DNA of 50,879 nt from an uncultured Bacilli bacterium. Its GTDB lineage: Bacteria > Bacillota_I > Bacilli_A > RF39 > UBA660. How positions within the stretch are numbered: position 1 is the stretch's first letter; every line of letters begins with the position of its first letter. Location of the stretch: positions 1 to 50,879 of the forward strand of contig CAKOLI010000007.1 in NCBI GenBank assembly GCA_934096265.1. Direction: 5' to 3'. The notes below the pieces were generated by a model. That model was not told the DNA's origin. It searched no databases and was given only the letters and a program-made list of their open reading frames with translations. Shown here piece by piece: positions 15,564 to 24,727 of the stretch. A program made the translations under genes and the position numbers.

Positions 15564-17287
15564 AATTTTATGCCTAATTCTTCTAATTGGGACTCATCAA
15601 TAACATTTGGAGCTTCACTCATTAAATCAGATGCATTTTGTATTTTAGGGAATGCTATTACATCCTTAATATTTTCTGTTCCCATTAGAACCATAGTTAA
15701 TCTATCTAGCCCAGGAGCAATCCCTGCATGAGGAGGAGCACCATATTTAAAGGCATCTACAAAGAAACCAAACTTTCTTTTAATATCTAAATCTGTTAAT
15801 CCTAGCTTTTCAAATACTTGTTTTTGCATATTAGCATCATGTATACGAACTGATCCTGATGCTAATTCATAACCATTAATTACAATATCATAACTTCTAG
15901 CCAAACATGTTTCTTTATTATCTAAAGCTTCTAATGACTCTGGCATTGTAAATGGATGATGAGCAGCGATAAAACGATTTTCTGACTCTGAATATTCAAA
16001 CATAGGGAAATCTACTACCCATAAGAAGTTTAACTTATCTTTATCTATCAAATTCATCTTTCTAGCTATATTAATTCTTATACCTCCAAGAGAAGTATTA
16101 GCAACTTTTAACTTATCTGCAATAAAGAAAACTATATCATTATTATTTATATTTAAATATTCTTTTAATTGTTCTAACTTATCTTCTTCTATATTCTTAG
16201 TAATACCACCAGTAAAACTATTATCTTCATATTTTAACCAAGCAAGTGCTTTAGCTCCAAACTTTTTAGCTTCTAAAGTAAGATAATCTATTTCTTTTCT
16301 TGTATATATATAAGCACCACCATCTACCTTAATACACTTTACAACACCATTATCCTTAATAGCATTATCAAAAATAGTAAACGCAGTATCTTTAAATATA
16401 TGCGTTACATCATGAAGTAACATTTCATACCTTGTATCTGGCTTATCAGTACCATATAAATTCATTGCATCCCTATAAGTAATCCTAGGAAACTTATCTA
16501 AAGTTATACCCTTAACTTGATATACTACTTCTCTTAACATTCCCTCTGCTACCTCAAATACATCTTCTTCATTTGCAAAACTCATTTCCATATCTATTTG
16601 AGTAAATTCTGGTTGCCTATCTGCACGTAAATCTTCATCCCTAAAACACTTAGCTATTTGATAATAACGTTCAAATCCTCCAATCATCAAAAGTTGTTTA
16701 AATATCTGAGGGCTTTGAGGTAGTGCATAAAATGTCCCCTTATTTATCCTAGATGGTACTACATAGTCTCTTGCGCCTTCTGGAGTAGAACGACATAACA
16801 TAGGTGTTTCTATCTCAATAAAACCATTCTTATCAAGATAATTTCTTACTACACTACATATCTTACTACGCATAATCAAATTCTTTTGCAATCTTTCTTT
16901 CCTTAATTCTAAATAACGATATTTTAAAGCAAGATTTTCTGATACATTTTCATCATTTATATTAAAAGGAAGTACTATAGAAGTAGATAAAATCTCTAAA
17001 GAGTTCGCGATTAATTCTATTTCTCCCGTTGGCATATTTGGATTTATACTACTTCTTTTATTTACAATTCCAACTACCTTAATACAATATTCATTCTTTA
17101 AATTAGAAGATGACTCTAATAAATCCTTATCAGTATCATTAAACACTACTTGCATTATACCAGACCTATCTCTTAAGTCTACAAACACCAAACTACCTAA
17201 ATTCCTAATCTTACTTACCCATCCATATAAAGTATGTTCTTCTCCTACATTATTAATATTTAAATCAGTATTAAAAATCTTTTTCAT
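15557..17287 (-). CDS. aspS: Aspartyl-tRNA synthetase
   Basis: Class II synthetase charging tRNA-Asp, 576 residues, the usual bacterial length. An N-terminal OB-fold anticodon domain (YGWVSKIRNLGSLVFVDLRDR) is followed by the catalytic core. Motif 2 is FRDEDLRADRQPEFTQ and motif 3 is APGLDRLTM near the C-terminus. The bacterial GAD insert lies between them. It starts three bases after hisS ends, so both are co-transcribed under the upstream T-box. This hisS-aspS pairing is classical in Firmicutes. Confidence 0.97.
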   Translation of the reverse strand: MKKIFNTDLNINNVGEEHTLYGWVSKIRNLGSLVFVDLRDRSGIMQVVFNDTDKDLLESSSNLKNEYCIKVVGIVNKRSSINPNMPTGEIELIANSLEILSTSIVLPFNINDENVSENLALKYRYLELRKERLQKNLIMRSKICSVVRNYLDKNGFIEIETPMLCRSTPEGARDYVVPSRINKGTFYALPQSPQIFKQLLMIGGFERYYQIAKCFRDEDLRADRQPEFTQIDMEMSFANEEDVFEVAEGMLREVVYQVKGITLDKFPRITYRDAMNLYGTDKPDTRYEMLLHDVTHIFKDTAFTIFDNAIKDNGVVKCIKVDGGAYIYTRKEIDYLTLEAKKFGAKALAWLKYEDNSFTGGITKNIEEDKLEQLKEYLNINNNDIVFFIADKLKVANTSLGGIRINIARKMNLIDKDKLNFLWVVDFPMFEYSESENRFIAAHHPFTMPESLEALDNKETCLARSYDIVINGYELASGSVRIHDANMQKQVFEKLGLTDLDIKRKFGFFVDAFKYGAPPHAGIAPGLDRLTMVLMGTENIKDVIAFPKIQNASDLMSEAPNVIDESQLEELGIKLK

Positions 17288-17290
17288 ATA

Positions 17291-18556
17291 CTATCTTCCT
17301 TCCATATAATCAATTATTTCATCTATACCTATTTCTTCTTCATCCTTAGTATCATTATCTTTAATCTTAATAGTACGTTTTTCTACTTCTTCATCTCCAA
17401 TTACAGTAAAATACCTAGGATTTAGTCTATCAACAGACTTAAACTGGCTCTTTAAATTTCTATCTAAATAGTCAGTCTCTACCTTAAAACCACTCATTCT
17501 AAGATCATTAGCAAGTAATAAAGGTACCCTCTTATCAGTACATAGATTAATTATATACAAATCTAACCTATTATCACTAACCAAATCAATATTTAACTCT
17601 TTTAATATTAATAATAATCTCTCTATACCAAGACCAAATCCCATCGCAGGAGTATCTTCTCCTCCTAAAGTCTTAACCAAAGAGTTATATCTTCCTCCAC
17701 CACATAAAGTAGTCATTTTACCAAATCCCTCTAAATTAGCTTGTACTTCAAAAACAGTATGATTATAATAATCTAATCCCCTTACTAAGCTATCATCAAC
17801 ACAATAAGATATCTCTAAATCATCTAACACCTCTAACAAACTATTAAAACGCTCTTTACTATCTTCATTCAAATAATCACTCATCTTAGGAGCATTCTTA
17901 ATAATATCACTTTCACTATCCACCTTACAATCTAATATCCTAAGAGGATTCTTTTCATACCTTGTTTGACAGTCATGACATAACTTATCTATATGTGGTT
18001 TAAAATATTCAAGTAAAGCTTCTTTATACTTAAGCCTAGATGATATATCTCCAAGAGAATTAATCTTAACAGTCAAATTCTTAAGCCCTAAAAGACGATA
18101 AAAATTTACCGCGATACTAATTACTTCTGCATCTACTAAAACAGAATTACTACCAAATACCTCTACCCCAAATTGAGTATGTTCACGAAGACGTCCCGCT
18201 TGTGGCCTTTCATATCTAAATACTGATGTTAAATAATAGAACTTAAGAGGTTGATCTGGCAAATTATTCATCTTATTCTCAATAAAACATCTAACTACTG
18301 AAGCAGTTCCTTCAGGCTTCAAAGTAACCTGCCTATCTCCCCTATCTTTAAAATCATAAGTTTCCTTAGTAACTATATCAGTAGTTTCCCCCACTCCACG
18401 ATGAAACAACTCACTTGCTTCAAAAGTTGGTGTCTTAATAAAATTATAATTATATTTCTCACATAAAGCATGAATAATACTCTCTATATATACATAAGTT
18501 TTACCTTCTTCTCCATATAAATCCATTGTCCCCTTTTGTTTTTTAATAATCTCCAT
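17291..18556 (-). CDS. hisS: Histidyl-tRNA synthetase
   Basis: Class II synthetase charging tRNA-His, 421 residues. Motif 2 region is TLKPEGTASVVRCFIE. The histidine signatures include LVRGLDYYNHTVFEV and GGGRYNSL, and motif 3 is GFGLGIERLLL. A C-terminal anticodon-binding domain covers the last 100 residues or so. GGGAG precedes the ATG. Expression is controlled by the T-box leader directly upstream. Confidence 0.97.
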   Translation of the reverse strand: MEIIKKQKGTMDLYGEEGKTYVYIESIIHALCEKYNYNFIKTPTFEASELFHRGVGETTDIVTKETYDFKDRGDRQVTLKPEGTASVVRCFIENKMNNLPDQPLKFYYLTSVFRYERPQAGRLREHTQFGVEVFGSNSVLVDAEVISIAVNFYRLLGLKNLTVKINSLGDISSRLKYKEALLEYFKPHIDKLCHDCQTRYEKNPLRILDCKVDSESDIIKNAPKMSDYLNEDSKERFNSLLEVLDDLEISYCVDDSLVRGLDYYNHTVFEVQANLEGFGKMTTLCGGGRYNSLVKTLGGEDTPAMGFGLGIERLLLILKELNIDLVSDNRLDLYIINLCTDKRVPLLLANDLRMSGFKVETDYLDRNLKSQFKSVDRLNPRYFTVIGDEEVEKRTIKIKDNDTKDEEEIGIDEIIDYMEGR

Positions 18557-18714
18557 AATATCTCCCTTTCTTAAAAAAACACTTATTCTGCATATAAGGA
18601 CGAAACTATCGCGGTGCCACCTTATTTCACATTAAGTGCTCTTCATACTTGTAACGTAAGCATACGATTTCTTTATAATAGTTATGTGTCACTTCATAAC
18701 CAAAGAACAAATAT
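18557..18714 (-). promoter_or_regulatory. T-box riboswitch controlling hisS-aspS
   Basis: The minus strand contains the T-box core AAGGTGGCACCGCG (18623-18610), which pairs with the acceptor end of uncharged tRNA. AATAAGG upstream can pair with CCTTAT downstream to form the antiterminator. CTTAT/ATAAG followed by seven T residues (18579-18573) forms the competing terminator. A hairpin TTCTTT...AAAGAA enclosing GGTTATG and CATAACT serves as stem I, and GACACAT could offer a His CAC specifier. Stem I is unusually short, and the specifier assignment is inferred from the downstream gene. Confidence 0.88.
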
Positions 18715-18720
18715 ATAAGT

Positions 18721-18749
18721 ATTATACTATTTATATAACAAAATAGCAA
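18721..18749 (-). promoter_or_regulatory. Promoter of the hisS T-box leader
   Basis: The minus strand reads TTGCTA (18749-18744), 17 bases, then TATAAT (18726-18721), predicting a start near 18714. Confidence 0.7.
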
Positions 18750-18768
18750 TAGTTTTTTAACCTCTAAT

Positions 18769-19284
18769 TTACAAATTAATCCAATATCTTTTTAATTTAT
18801 TTATACCATCAAAAGATAACATTTCCAACTCTAATTCTCCCCCATTATGAATAATTACTTTTTCTGAAGCTATATTATCACTAGTACAGATAAGTAATAT
18901 CTTTTTAATACCAATACTCTTATAATATTCTTTTGCTAAAGAAAGTGCTAAAGTTGCATAGAATTTATTTCTACAACTTGGTCTTATATAGTAGCCAACA
19001 TTACCTATTGTATAATATGTAAATTCGTTTAGCTCTTCTCTTAAGTTCATACTACCAACAATTTTATTATTTTCTTTAATCCAAAAAACACTTGTAGGCT
19101 TCATCATTCCCATAAGATTTTCTTTATATCTAATTCTATGTGTTCTAGTTAACATTTCATCAAAAGTCTCTTTATCTTTTAAATTAGCATCTCCTAGTAA
19201 CTTTGTTTCATTATTAAGAATAACTTCATTTAAGTATTCAAAGTATTTATCTTCATCTAATTTATTTGGTCTTATTAATTCCAT
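18769..19284 (-). CDS. GNAT-family N-acetyltransferase
   Basis: A 171-residue protein with the Gcn5-related acetyltransferase pattern. A central strand (VFWIKENNKIVGSMNLREE) is followed by NVGYYIRPSCRNKFYATLALSLA, which corresponds to the acetyl-CoA loop region. A C-terminal IGIKKILLICTSDNIASEKV matches the later strands and helix. The canonical Q/RxxGxG/A loop is diverged to RNKFYAT. The substrate is unknown. The gene overlaps the end of rnhB by 23 bases, so it is in the same transcript. Confidence 0.8.
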   Translation of the reverse strand: MELIRPNKLDEDKYFEYLNEVILNNETKLLGDANLKDKETFDEMLTRTHRIRYKENLMGMMKPTSVFWIKENNKIVGSMNLREELNEFTYYTIGNVGYYIRPSCRNKFYATLALSLAKEYYKSIGIKKILLICTSDNIASEKVIIHNGGELELEMLSFDGINKLKRYWINL

Positions 19285-19909
19285 AGTCTATTCCTTTTTC
19301 ATTTATTACCTCTTTTACAGGTCCATAACTCATCCTATAACAAGGTAATACGCCATACTTTGAAATAGCCTCTATATGCTTCTTAGTAGGATATCCCTTA
19401 TGTGATTTAAAACCATACATAGGATACTCCTTATCTAATTCATACATCTGTCTATCCCTAGTAACTTTTGCTACTACTGAAGCCGCGGCTATAGAAATAC
19501 TCTTAGCATCCCCCTTTATAATAGATGTAGTATCAACATCTATAGATAAAGGCATAGCATCTATTAAAACATGTTCTAAGTCTATTTTACTTTGTACCTC
19601 TCTAATAGATTTTATCATAGCCTCTTTAGTAGCTTCATAAATATTTATCTCATCTATCCTAGAAGGAGATACTTCCCCTATACCATAACAAATAGCATTA
19701 TTAATAATATACTCATAATACATATCTCTTTTTTTTTCAGATAACTTCTTTGAATCAGTTAATCCCTCTAACTTAAAATCTTTAGGTAAAACTACACAAG
19801 CGGCTACTACATTACCTACTAAAGGCCCTCTTCCTACTTCATCTACTCCCCCTATATAGTTTATTTTCTTTAAATATAATTCTCTCTCATACTTATATAA
19901 ATCTTCCAT
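19262..19909 (-). CDS. rnhB: Ribonuclease HII
   Basis: Removes ribonucleotides from RNA-DNA hybrids, 215 residues. The signature GGVDEVGRGPLVGNVV holds Asp23 and Glu24. DSKKLSEKKR, LIDAM (third acidic residue) and GDAKSISIAAASVVAKVTRD match the family, including the GRG substrate-sensing motif. It ends with PMYGFKSHKGYPTKKH, the standard C-terminal block. Confidence 0.95.
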   Translation of the reverse strand: MEDLYKYERELYLKKINYIGGVDEVGRGPLVGNVVAACVVLPKDFKLEGLTDSKKLSEKKRDMYYEYIINNAICYGIGEVSPSRIDEINIYEATKEAMIKSIREVQSKIDLEHVLIDAMPLSIDVDTTSIIKGDAKSISIAAASVVAKVTRDRQMYELDKEYPMYGFKSHKGYPTKKHIEAISKYGVLPCYRMSYGPVKEVINEKGIDYGINKTK

Positions 19910-19910
19910 A

Positions 19911-20204
19911 CTACTTAAACTTCCCTAAAAAATTATTTCTATTAAAACCATTAACTATATTTTTATTACTATTAATCTTACTATTTAAATTAGATACCCT
20001 ACTATCTACAGTATTATTTTTATTATCTCGCTTTTTTAACATATCTATATTACCAAGTCCATACATCTTTCTTCTAAATTCACTTTCTTTTAAATAATTC
20101 TCTTTATTTACTTCTTGTCTTTGATTAGCCTTATACTTTTCATCAAACACTAACTGTGTATCTATATTTCTTCTATTAATATTATTCATTATCTTTTCTT
20201 CCAT
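19911..20204 (-). CDS. Asn/Lys-rich hypothetical protein
   Basis: A 97-residue, very hydrophilic protein (NNINRRNIDTQLVFDEKYK, ESEFRRKMYGLGNIDMLKKR) with an Asn-rich second half and no membrane segment; it is likely disordered. It overlaps the membrane-protein gene upstream by 16 bases and is followed two bases later by rnhB. It is therefore translated within the same operon. No family is recognised; the start could also be the ATG five residues later (MNNINRR). Confidence 0.6.
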   Translation of the reverse strand: MEEKIMNNINRRNIDTQLVFDEKYKANQRQEVNKENYLKESEFRRKMYGLGNIDMLKKRDNKNNTVDSRVSNLNSKINSNKNIVNGFNRNNFLGKFK

Positions 20205-20497
20205 AGTATTCTAGCTGTATAGAACAAGAAACATACCATTATAAAGACATATATCCATAGAATTATTAAAGAAAGCACCCCATTAGTATACTTAGTTATT
20301 ATAGAAGGAATACTCTCTGGTACATACTTAGATATTAATGCGGATACATCAGGTAATCCTATATGTAATTTAATAAAAGTAAGTATTCTCAAAAACATAT
20401 CTACTACCGCGATTAAATAAACAAAGTTACTAAACTTCCTACAAAAGAATATTATCCATATAATAATTAACCCAACAATAATTAAATCATAATACAT
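20189..20497 (-). CDS. Small integral membrane protein, CvpA-like in size only
   Basis: A 102-residue protein with an N-terminal hydrophobic helix (about 5-18) and a second hydrophobic stretch (about 24-45). A C-terminal helix (about 73-94, LSLIILWIYVFIMVCFLFYT) ends in positively charged RILWKKR. No conserved motif is visible and the function is unknown. It overlaps queH by 11 bases and the next gene by 16. Confidence 0.7.
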   Translation of the reverse strand: MYYDLIIVGLIIIWIIFFCRKFSNFVYLIAVVDMFLRILTFIKLHIGLPDVSALISKYVPESIPSIITKYTNGVLSLIILWIYVFIMVCFLFYTARILWKKR

Positions 20498-21113
20498 TTT
20501 TTACCACCTTATCTTTTTTCTTAGAATAAACACAACCACAGTAATCTTGCCTATATAATCCATATATAGAAGATAATTCACAACTTCTCTTATAACCATT
20601 CTTCTTCTTAAAATCAGAATATAAATACTTAATCTTATATTCTTCTTCTAACTTTGCACCTATTTCATTAATCTTCTTACTATTCTTATGAGGACTAATA
20701 GTAAGCGTAGTAGTAAAATAATCAAAATTATGTTCCTTACCGTACCTCGCGGCATATTCCATCCTAAGAGTATAACATAATAAACACCTAGTACCACCTT
20801 CAAAATCATTCTCATACCCCTTTATCTTAGAAGTATAATCACTATAATTATACTCACAAGGTACAAATGATACTTTATACTTAGTATTAAATTCCTTAAT
20901 AAACTTCTCTTGTTCCATTACCCTCTTATCGTACTCAGAATAAGGATATATATTAGGATTATAATATAAAATAGTTATTTCAAAATAATTAGATAAATAC
21001 TCTATTACATACGAAGAACATGGTGCACAACAAGAATGAATTAATAATTTAGGTATCTTATTATCCTTAGTAATATTAGCAATTATCTCTTCCGTAACTA
21101 AACTATAATTCAT
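20487..21113 (-). CDS. queH: Epoxyqueuosine reductase QueH
   Basis: Last step of tRNA queuosine synthesis, reducing epoxyqueuosine, by the QueH (DUF208) route. At 208 residues it matches the family. It has LIHSCCAPCSSYVIEYL near the N-terminus, NPNIYPYSEYDKR and FEGGTRCLLCYTLRM. TTTLTISPHKNSKKINEIG follows, then a C-terminal RQDYCGCVYS. The paired Cys motifs bind an iron-sulfur cluster and a metal. No other queuosine gene is in the window. Confidence 0.95.
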   Translation of the reverse strand: MNYSLVTEEIIANITKDNKIPKLLIHSCCAPCSSYVIEYLSNYFEITILYYNPNIYPYSEYDKRVMEQEKFIKEFNTKYKVSFVPCEYNYSDYTSKIKGYENDFEGGTRCLLCYTLRMEYAARYGKEHNFDYFTTTLTISPHKNSKKINEIGAKLEEEYKIKYLYSDFKKKNGYKRSCELSSIYGLYRQDYCGCVYSKKKDKVVKNVL

Positions 21114-21184
21114 AAATTACTCCCCCTTAACTACTCTATAAGTATACAATAATTAATAAATATTTGCAAGGTAAATTATAAGTT

Positions 21185-22024
21185 TTATTTCTTAATTTTA
21201 AGTACATATACATTCAAACTAATAGTAATTTCATTTAAATTTATATTACCTTTATAATTCTTCGTTAAAGGAGTCATATTAATTAAATTAAGTACATCAT
21301 CATAATCTAATACCACTTTCCTATCTATAACATATTTATCTACTATATCATAATTATTAGCAATATTCTTCTCTATAAGTATCTCGTTTTCATACTCTTT
21401 AATATTAAAAATCTCCCTTAATTCACACAAATACCCCTTCCTAGGTGTCACTTTAATTATAATACCTTCTTCTTTTAATACCCTATTAATCTCCCTTTCA
21501 CAAGAAGGAGATAAAATATTAAGAATAACATCAACACAATGATTTTTAATAGGCATATAATTTAAATCTGCTACAAGAGGAATAAAATTATTACTTACAT
21601 AATCTGTTGCACACAAAATACCTTCCTTTGAAATATCTACACCTATAATAAAGCACTCTTTATTATCAAGTAAATTTAAAATAATATTATCATGAGTACC
21701 ATCTCCACATCCCATATCTAATATTATAGCATTACTAACCTTATCTTTAATTATCTTTGATATTAATACATGTAACTCATTATAAAACCCCTTACTTATA
21801 AATTTATATCTACTTCTAAATAAACATGTATCATATATATAATTTGGCCTTAACTTATTCTTCTTAAGTAATGTAACATATCCTTTCTTACTAATATCAA
21901 AACAATGATTATTATCACATACTAAAGAATTATTATATAGCCTTAACTTATCATAACATAAAGGACACATCAAAACATCCATATCTTTTAAATTATTCTT
22001 TATATATTCTGCTTTTTTTAACAT
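21185..22024 (-). CDS. rlmA: RlmA-type 23S rRNA (guanine-N1) methyltransferase
   Basis: A 279-residue SAM-dependent methyltransferase. The N-terminal zinc finger (LMCPLCYDKL, then LVCDNNHCFDISKKGYVTLL) is the mark of the RlmA family. The SAM site is ILDMGCGDGTH, followed by IIGVDISKEGI. LSPSCEREINRVLKEEG matches the later part. I prefer the ATG at 22024. The in-frame ATG at 22057 overlaps a TATAAT box (22049-22054 in reverse), which would place it before the transcription start. The exact guanine modified (745 or 748) cannot be told. Confidence 0.87.
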   Translation of the reverse strand: MLKKAEYIKNNLKDMDVLMCPLCYDKLRLYNNSLVCDNNHCFDISKKGYVTLLKKNKLRPNYIYDTCLFRSRYKFISKGFYNELHVLISKIIKDKVSNAIILDMGCGDGTHDNIILNLLDNKECFIIGVDISKEGILCATDYVSNNFIPLVADLNYMPIKNHCVDVILNILSPSCEREINRVLKEEGIIIKVTPRKGYLCELREIFNIKEYENEILIEKNIANNYDIVDKYVIDRKVVLDYDDVLNLINMTPLTKNYKGNINLNEITISLNVYVLKIKK

Positions 22025-22121
22025 AAAACCACCATCTACTTCACAAACATTATACAATATTTTTAACTATAACTGCATATTTTTTAATATTTTAAATAAT
22101 TAATTATATAATTTGTAAAAT

Positions 22122-22141
22122 AAAAAGAGCTTAGGCTCTTT
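22122..22141 (-). terminator. Terminator of lon, overlapping its stop codon
   Basis: On the minus strand AAAGAGC, loop CTAA, then GCTCTTT and T residues. The first A residues of the 7-bp stem are the end of the lon TAA stop (22140-22142). Confidence 0.8.
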
Positions 22142-24443
22142 AAAATAAATCTTTATATATATCCATATAATCATTTACATATACAATATCTAAATTATCC
22201 GTAATTTCTTTACTCAAACTATTTACATCCTTAATATTATTATATGGTAAATATACCTTCTTAATATTACTAGATAGTGCACTTATTAGTTTCTCTTTGA
22301 TACCCCCTACTTCTAAGATAGCACCACGTAGAGTAATCTCTCCCGTCATAGATACTTCATTAGAGACTGTCTTATCTTTTATAAGACTAAGTAACGCAGT
22401 AACTATAACTATACCCGCGGATGGGCCATCCTTAGATGTAGATGCATCTTCAAAATGAATATGAAAATCATTATCCCTAAACACCTTACTATCTATACCA
22501 AACATATCACAACAAGATTTAATATAAGATAAAGAAACATCCACACTCTCCTTCATAACACTACCTAACATACCAGTAACAACTACCTTACCATCTCCTG
22601 CATACTTACAACAAGATACCTTCAAAGTAGCACCTCCATAAGGAGTATACGCTAAAGCATTAACAACCCCACTCTTATCCTCATACCCATCTTCATAAAT
22701 AGGATACTTAGCATCCCCTAAATAATTAACTAAATTCTCACTAGTAATCAAAACATTATTCTTTTCCTTCTTACTAACAATATTTACTATTACTTTCCTA
22801 AATATCTTACTAATTTGCCTTTGTAACTCCCTTACTCCAGACTCCTTAGTATACAAGGATATAATATCCATAATAGCATCCTTCTCAAAAATAATCCTAG
22901 ACTTCAAATTATACTCTTCTTCTAAATTCTTTATAATATAATTCTTACATATATCTAGCTTCTCATACTTAGTATAACTAGATATCTTAATTATCTCCAA
23001 CCTATCTCTCAAAGCAGAAGGAATTAACTCACAATCATTCGCGGTCAAAATAAACATCACATTAGATAAATCAAACTCTTCCTCAATATAATTATCTACA
23101 AAATTAGCATTTTGCTCCTTATCTAATATATCTAACAAGCATGAAGCAGGATCCCCCTTTATATCCTTAGTCATCTTATCTATCTCATCTATCAAAAACA
23201 CTGGATTACTACTACCACATTTCTTTAACCCTGTAATAATCTTACCAGCATTAGCCCCAACATAAGTCCTTCTATGACCTATTAACTCAGCTTCATCAGA
23301 CACTCCCCCTACACTTATCTTCGTAAACTTCTTATTTAAAGCCTTGGCAATAGACTTAGCCAAAGTCGTCTTACCTACCCCAGGAGGGCCAACCAAACAA
23401 ATTATATTAGAAATATTATTATTAGTATGCTTCCTAACGGCAATATACTCTAATATACGCATCTTCACTTCCTCTAACCCATAATGAGACTTATCCAAAT
23501 ATTCTAAAACCTTATCTAAATTATTATTATCCTTAGTCAGTACATTCCAAGGTAAAGACAAAAGCATATCTATATAATTACTTATCGTTGTAATCTCAGG
23601 AGAAGTAGTAGGCGTTAACTCATACTTACCTAACTCCTTCTCTAACCTCTTCTTAATACTAACAGGAGCATGTAAAAGAGCAACCTTCTCTCTTAACCTA
23701 TTTACCTCTTCATCCTTTAAATCAACTTCCCCTAATTCCTTCTTAATTAACTTAATCTTCTCTCTTAATATAAACTCTTTCTGATTCTTATCCAAACTAT
23801 GCTTTAAATCATCCTCAATAGTATCCTCTAACTTAATAGTCTCTATCTCCTTATTCAAATCCTCAATAAGTAATCTAGTCCTAGTCAAAGGATTTAACTC
23901 ATATATATACTTTACCTTATCTTTATATACTAAAGGCACCTCCGCAGTCACAATATCAACAACCGCATCAAGAGGAATATTCCCATCTATTCTACCTATA
24001 ACACTATTACTCATATAACTAGATAACTCTATATAATTATTTAAATCCCTTAATAATATTCTCTTCAAAGCAGACGCTTCAAAAGCATCATATACACACG
24101 CATCTATCGTCTTAATAAAAGCCTCTATATAACCTAAATTATCTATATATTCTATTACTTCTACCCTATTTACCCCTGTAATAACTACTCTAACTATCCC
24201 ATTAGGAAGCTCTATCTTAGTCTTTATCCTACCAATTACCCCTACTTTAGGAAGATCATTTATAGATGGCTTCTCTTCCTTAGGATTCTTTAAATTTATA
24301 AACAACAAATTCCCCTCAAATTTATTCTCCGCTTGCTTTAACATTAATTTATCTTTAGATGATGAGAATTCTACTCTTAAATCATTATTAGGAAGCAATA
24401 CTACATCCTTTAAAAATATTACTGGTAAGTTAGTCTTAATCAA
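22140..24443 (-). CDS. lon: ATP-dependent protease Lon
   Basis: Cytoplasmic AAA+ serine protease degrading misfolded and regulatory proteins, 767 residues. It has an N-terminal substrate-binding LAN domain and a helical linker. Walker A is GPPGVGKT at 352-359, and Walker B is in VFLIDEIDKM. The C-terminal protease has DGPSAGIVIV with Ser675 and GGIKEKL with Lys718, the catalytic dyad at the standard 43-residue spacing. The likely start is the TTG at 24443, six bases after GAGGTGG; an in-frame TTG at 24458 overlaps that site. A hairpin leader and a promoter lie upstream. Confidence 0.95.
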   Translation of the reverse strand: MIKTNLPVIFLKDVVLLPNNDLRVEFSSSKDKLMLKQAENKFEGNLLFINLKNPKEEKPSINDLPKVGVIGRIKTKIELPNGIVRVVITGVNRVEVIEYIDNLGYIEAFIKTIDACVYDAFEASALKRILLRDLNNYIELSSYMSNSVIGRIDGNIPLDAVVDIVTAEVPLVYKDKVKYIYELNPLTRTRLLIEDLNKEIETIKLEDTIEDDLKHSLDKNQKEFILREKIKLIKKELGEVDLKDEEVNRLREKVALLHAPVSIKKRLEKELGKYELTPTTSPEITTISNYIDMLLSLPWNVLTKDNNNLDKVLEYLDKSHYGLEEVKMRILEYIAVRKHTNNNISNIICLVGPPGVGKTTLAKSIAKALNKKFTKISVGGVSDEAELIGHRRTYVGANAGKIITGLKKCGSSNPVFLIDEIDKMTKDIKGDPASCLLDILDKEQNANFVDNYIEEEFDLSNVMFILTANDCELIPSALRDRLEIIKISSYTKYEKLDICKNYIIKNLEEEYNLKSRIIFEKDAIMDIISLYTKESGVRELQRQISKIFRKVIVNIVSKKEKNNVLITSENLVNYLGDAKYPIYEDGYEDKSGVVNALAYTPYGGATLKVSCCKYAGDGKVVVTGMLGSVMKESVDVSLSYIKSCCDMFGIDSKVFRDNDFHIHFEDASTSKDGPSAGIVIVTALLSLIKDKTVSNEVSMTGEITLRGAILEVGGIKEKLISALSSNIKKVYLPYNNIKDVNSLSKEITDNLDIVYVNDYMDIYKDLF

Positions 24444-24474
24444 ATGAAGCCACCTCAATTCTCATTAATAACAA

Positions 24475-24522
24475 AAGTGCTATTTATATCTAAGTAATTA
24501 CTTATTAATAAAAATAGCACTT
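24475..24522 (-). promoter_or_regulatory. Large hairpin in the lon leader
   Basis: AAGTGCTATTT and AAATAGCACTT (24475-24485 with 24512-24522) form a perfect 11-bp stem with a 26-base loop that contains the palindrome AAGTAATTACTT. It lies between the lon promoter and its ribosome binding site and is followed by TTTT. It could attenuate transcription, act as a thermosensor or stabilise the mRNA. Confidence 0.5.
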
Positions 24523-24540
24523 CCTTTCTTTTGCTTATTT

Positions 24541-24568
24541 ATTATACTTACTTTTCAAAATATAGCAA
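24541..24568 (-). promoter_or_regulatory. Candidate lon promoter
   Basis: The minus strand reads TTGCTA (24568-24563), 16 bases, then TATAAT (24546-24541), giving a leader of about 90 nt. No CtsR or HrcA operator was recognised. Confidence 0.6.
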
Positions 24569-24649
24569 GAGTTTTTATCCATATTTTTAGTAATTTTTTT
24601 AGTATTTTCTACCAATTAAAAATAAATATATTTTTTTTTAGGAAAACTA

Positions 24650-24678
24650 TTGACAAACCCTCCAATATGCGGTATGAT
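24650..24678 (+). promoter_or_regulatory. Orphan plus-strand promoter
   Basis: TTGACA (24650-24655), 17 bases, TATGAT (24673-24678). It drives toward the terminator at 24696-24727, with no gene on this strand. Confidence 0.6.
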
Positions 24679-24684
24679 AAATGC

Positions 24685-24727
24685 TCCTAACGAGGAAAAA
24701 GGCGTAACCAAAAGTTACTCCTTTTTT
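24685..24727 (+). ncRNA. Candidate small RNA of about 43 nt
   Basis: A near-consensus promoter (24650-24678) is followed by a short segment and then a strong intrinsic terminator. This predicts an RNA starting near TCCTAACGAGGA and ending in the U-tract at 24727. The 5' part can fold as TCCT-AACG-AGGA and exposes both a CTCC and a GAGG stretch. There is no plausible coding frame. It may be only a terminator read-through by-product, but the promoter match is good. Confidence 0.4.
24696..24727. terminator. Bidirectional terminator
   Basis: AAAAAGG, C-T mismatch, GTAAC, loop CAAAA, GTTAC, CC and TTTTTT. It suits the minus-strand gene ending at 24732 as well as the plus-strand small transcript. 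Confidence 0.8.

Noticed and set aside
24475..24522. CIRCE (HrcA) operator upstream of lon
   Set aside because: CIRCE is TTAGCACTC-N9-GAGTGCTAA. Here the half-sites are in the opposite order and 26 bases apart, so it is only a hairpin of similar bases.
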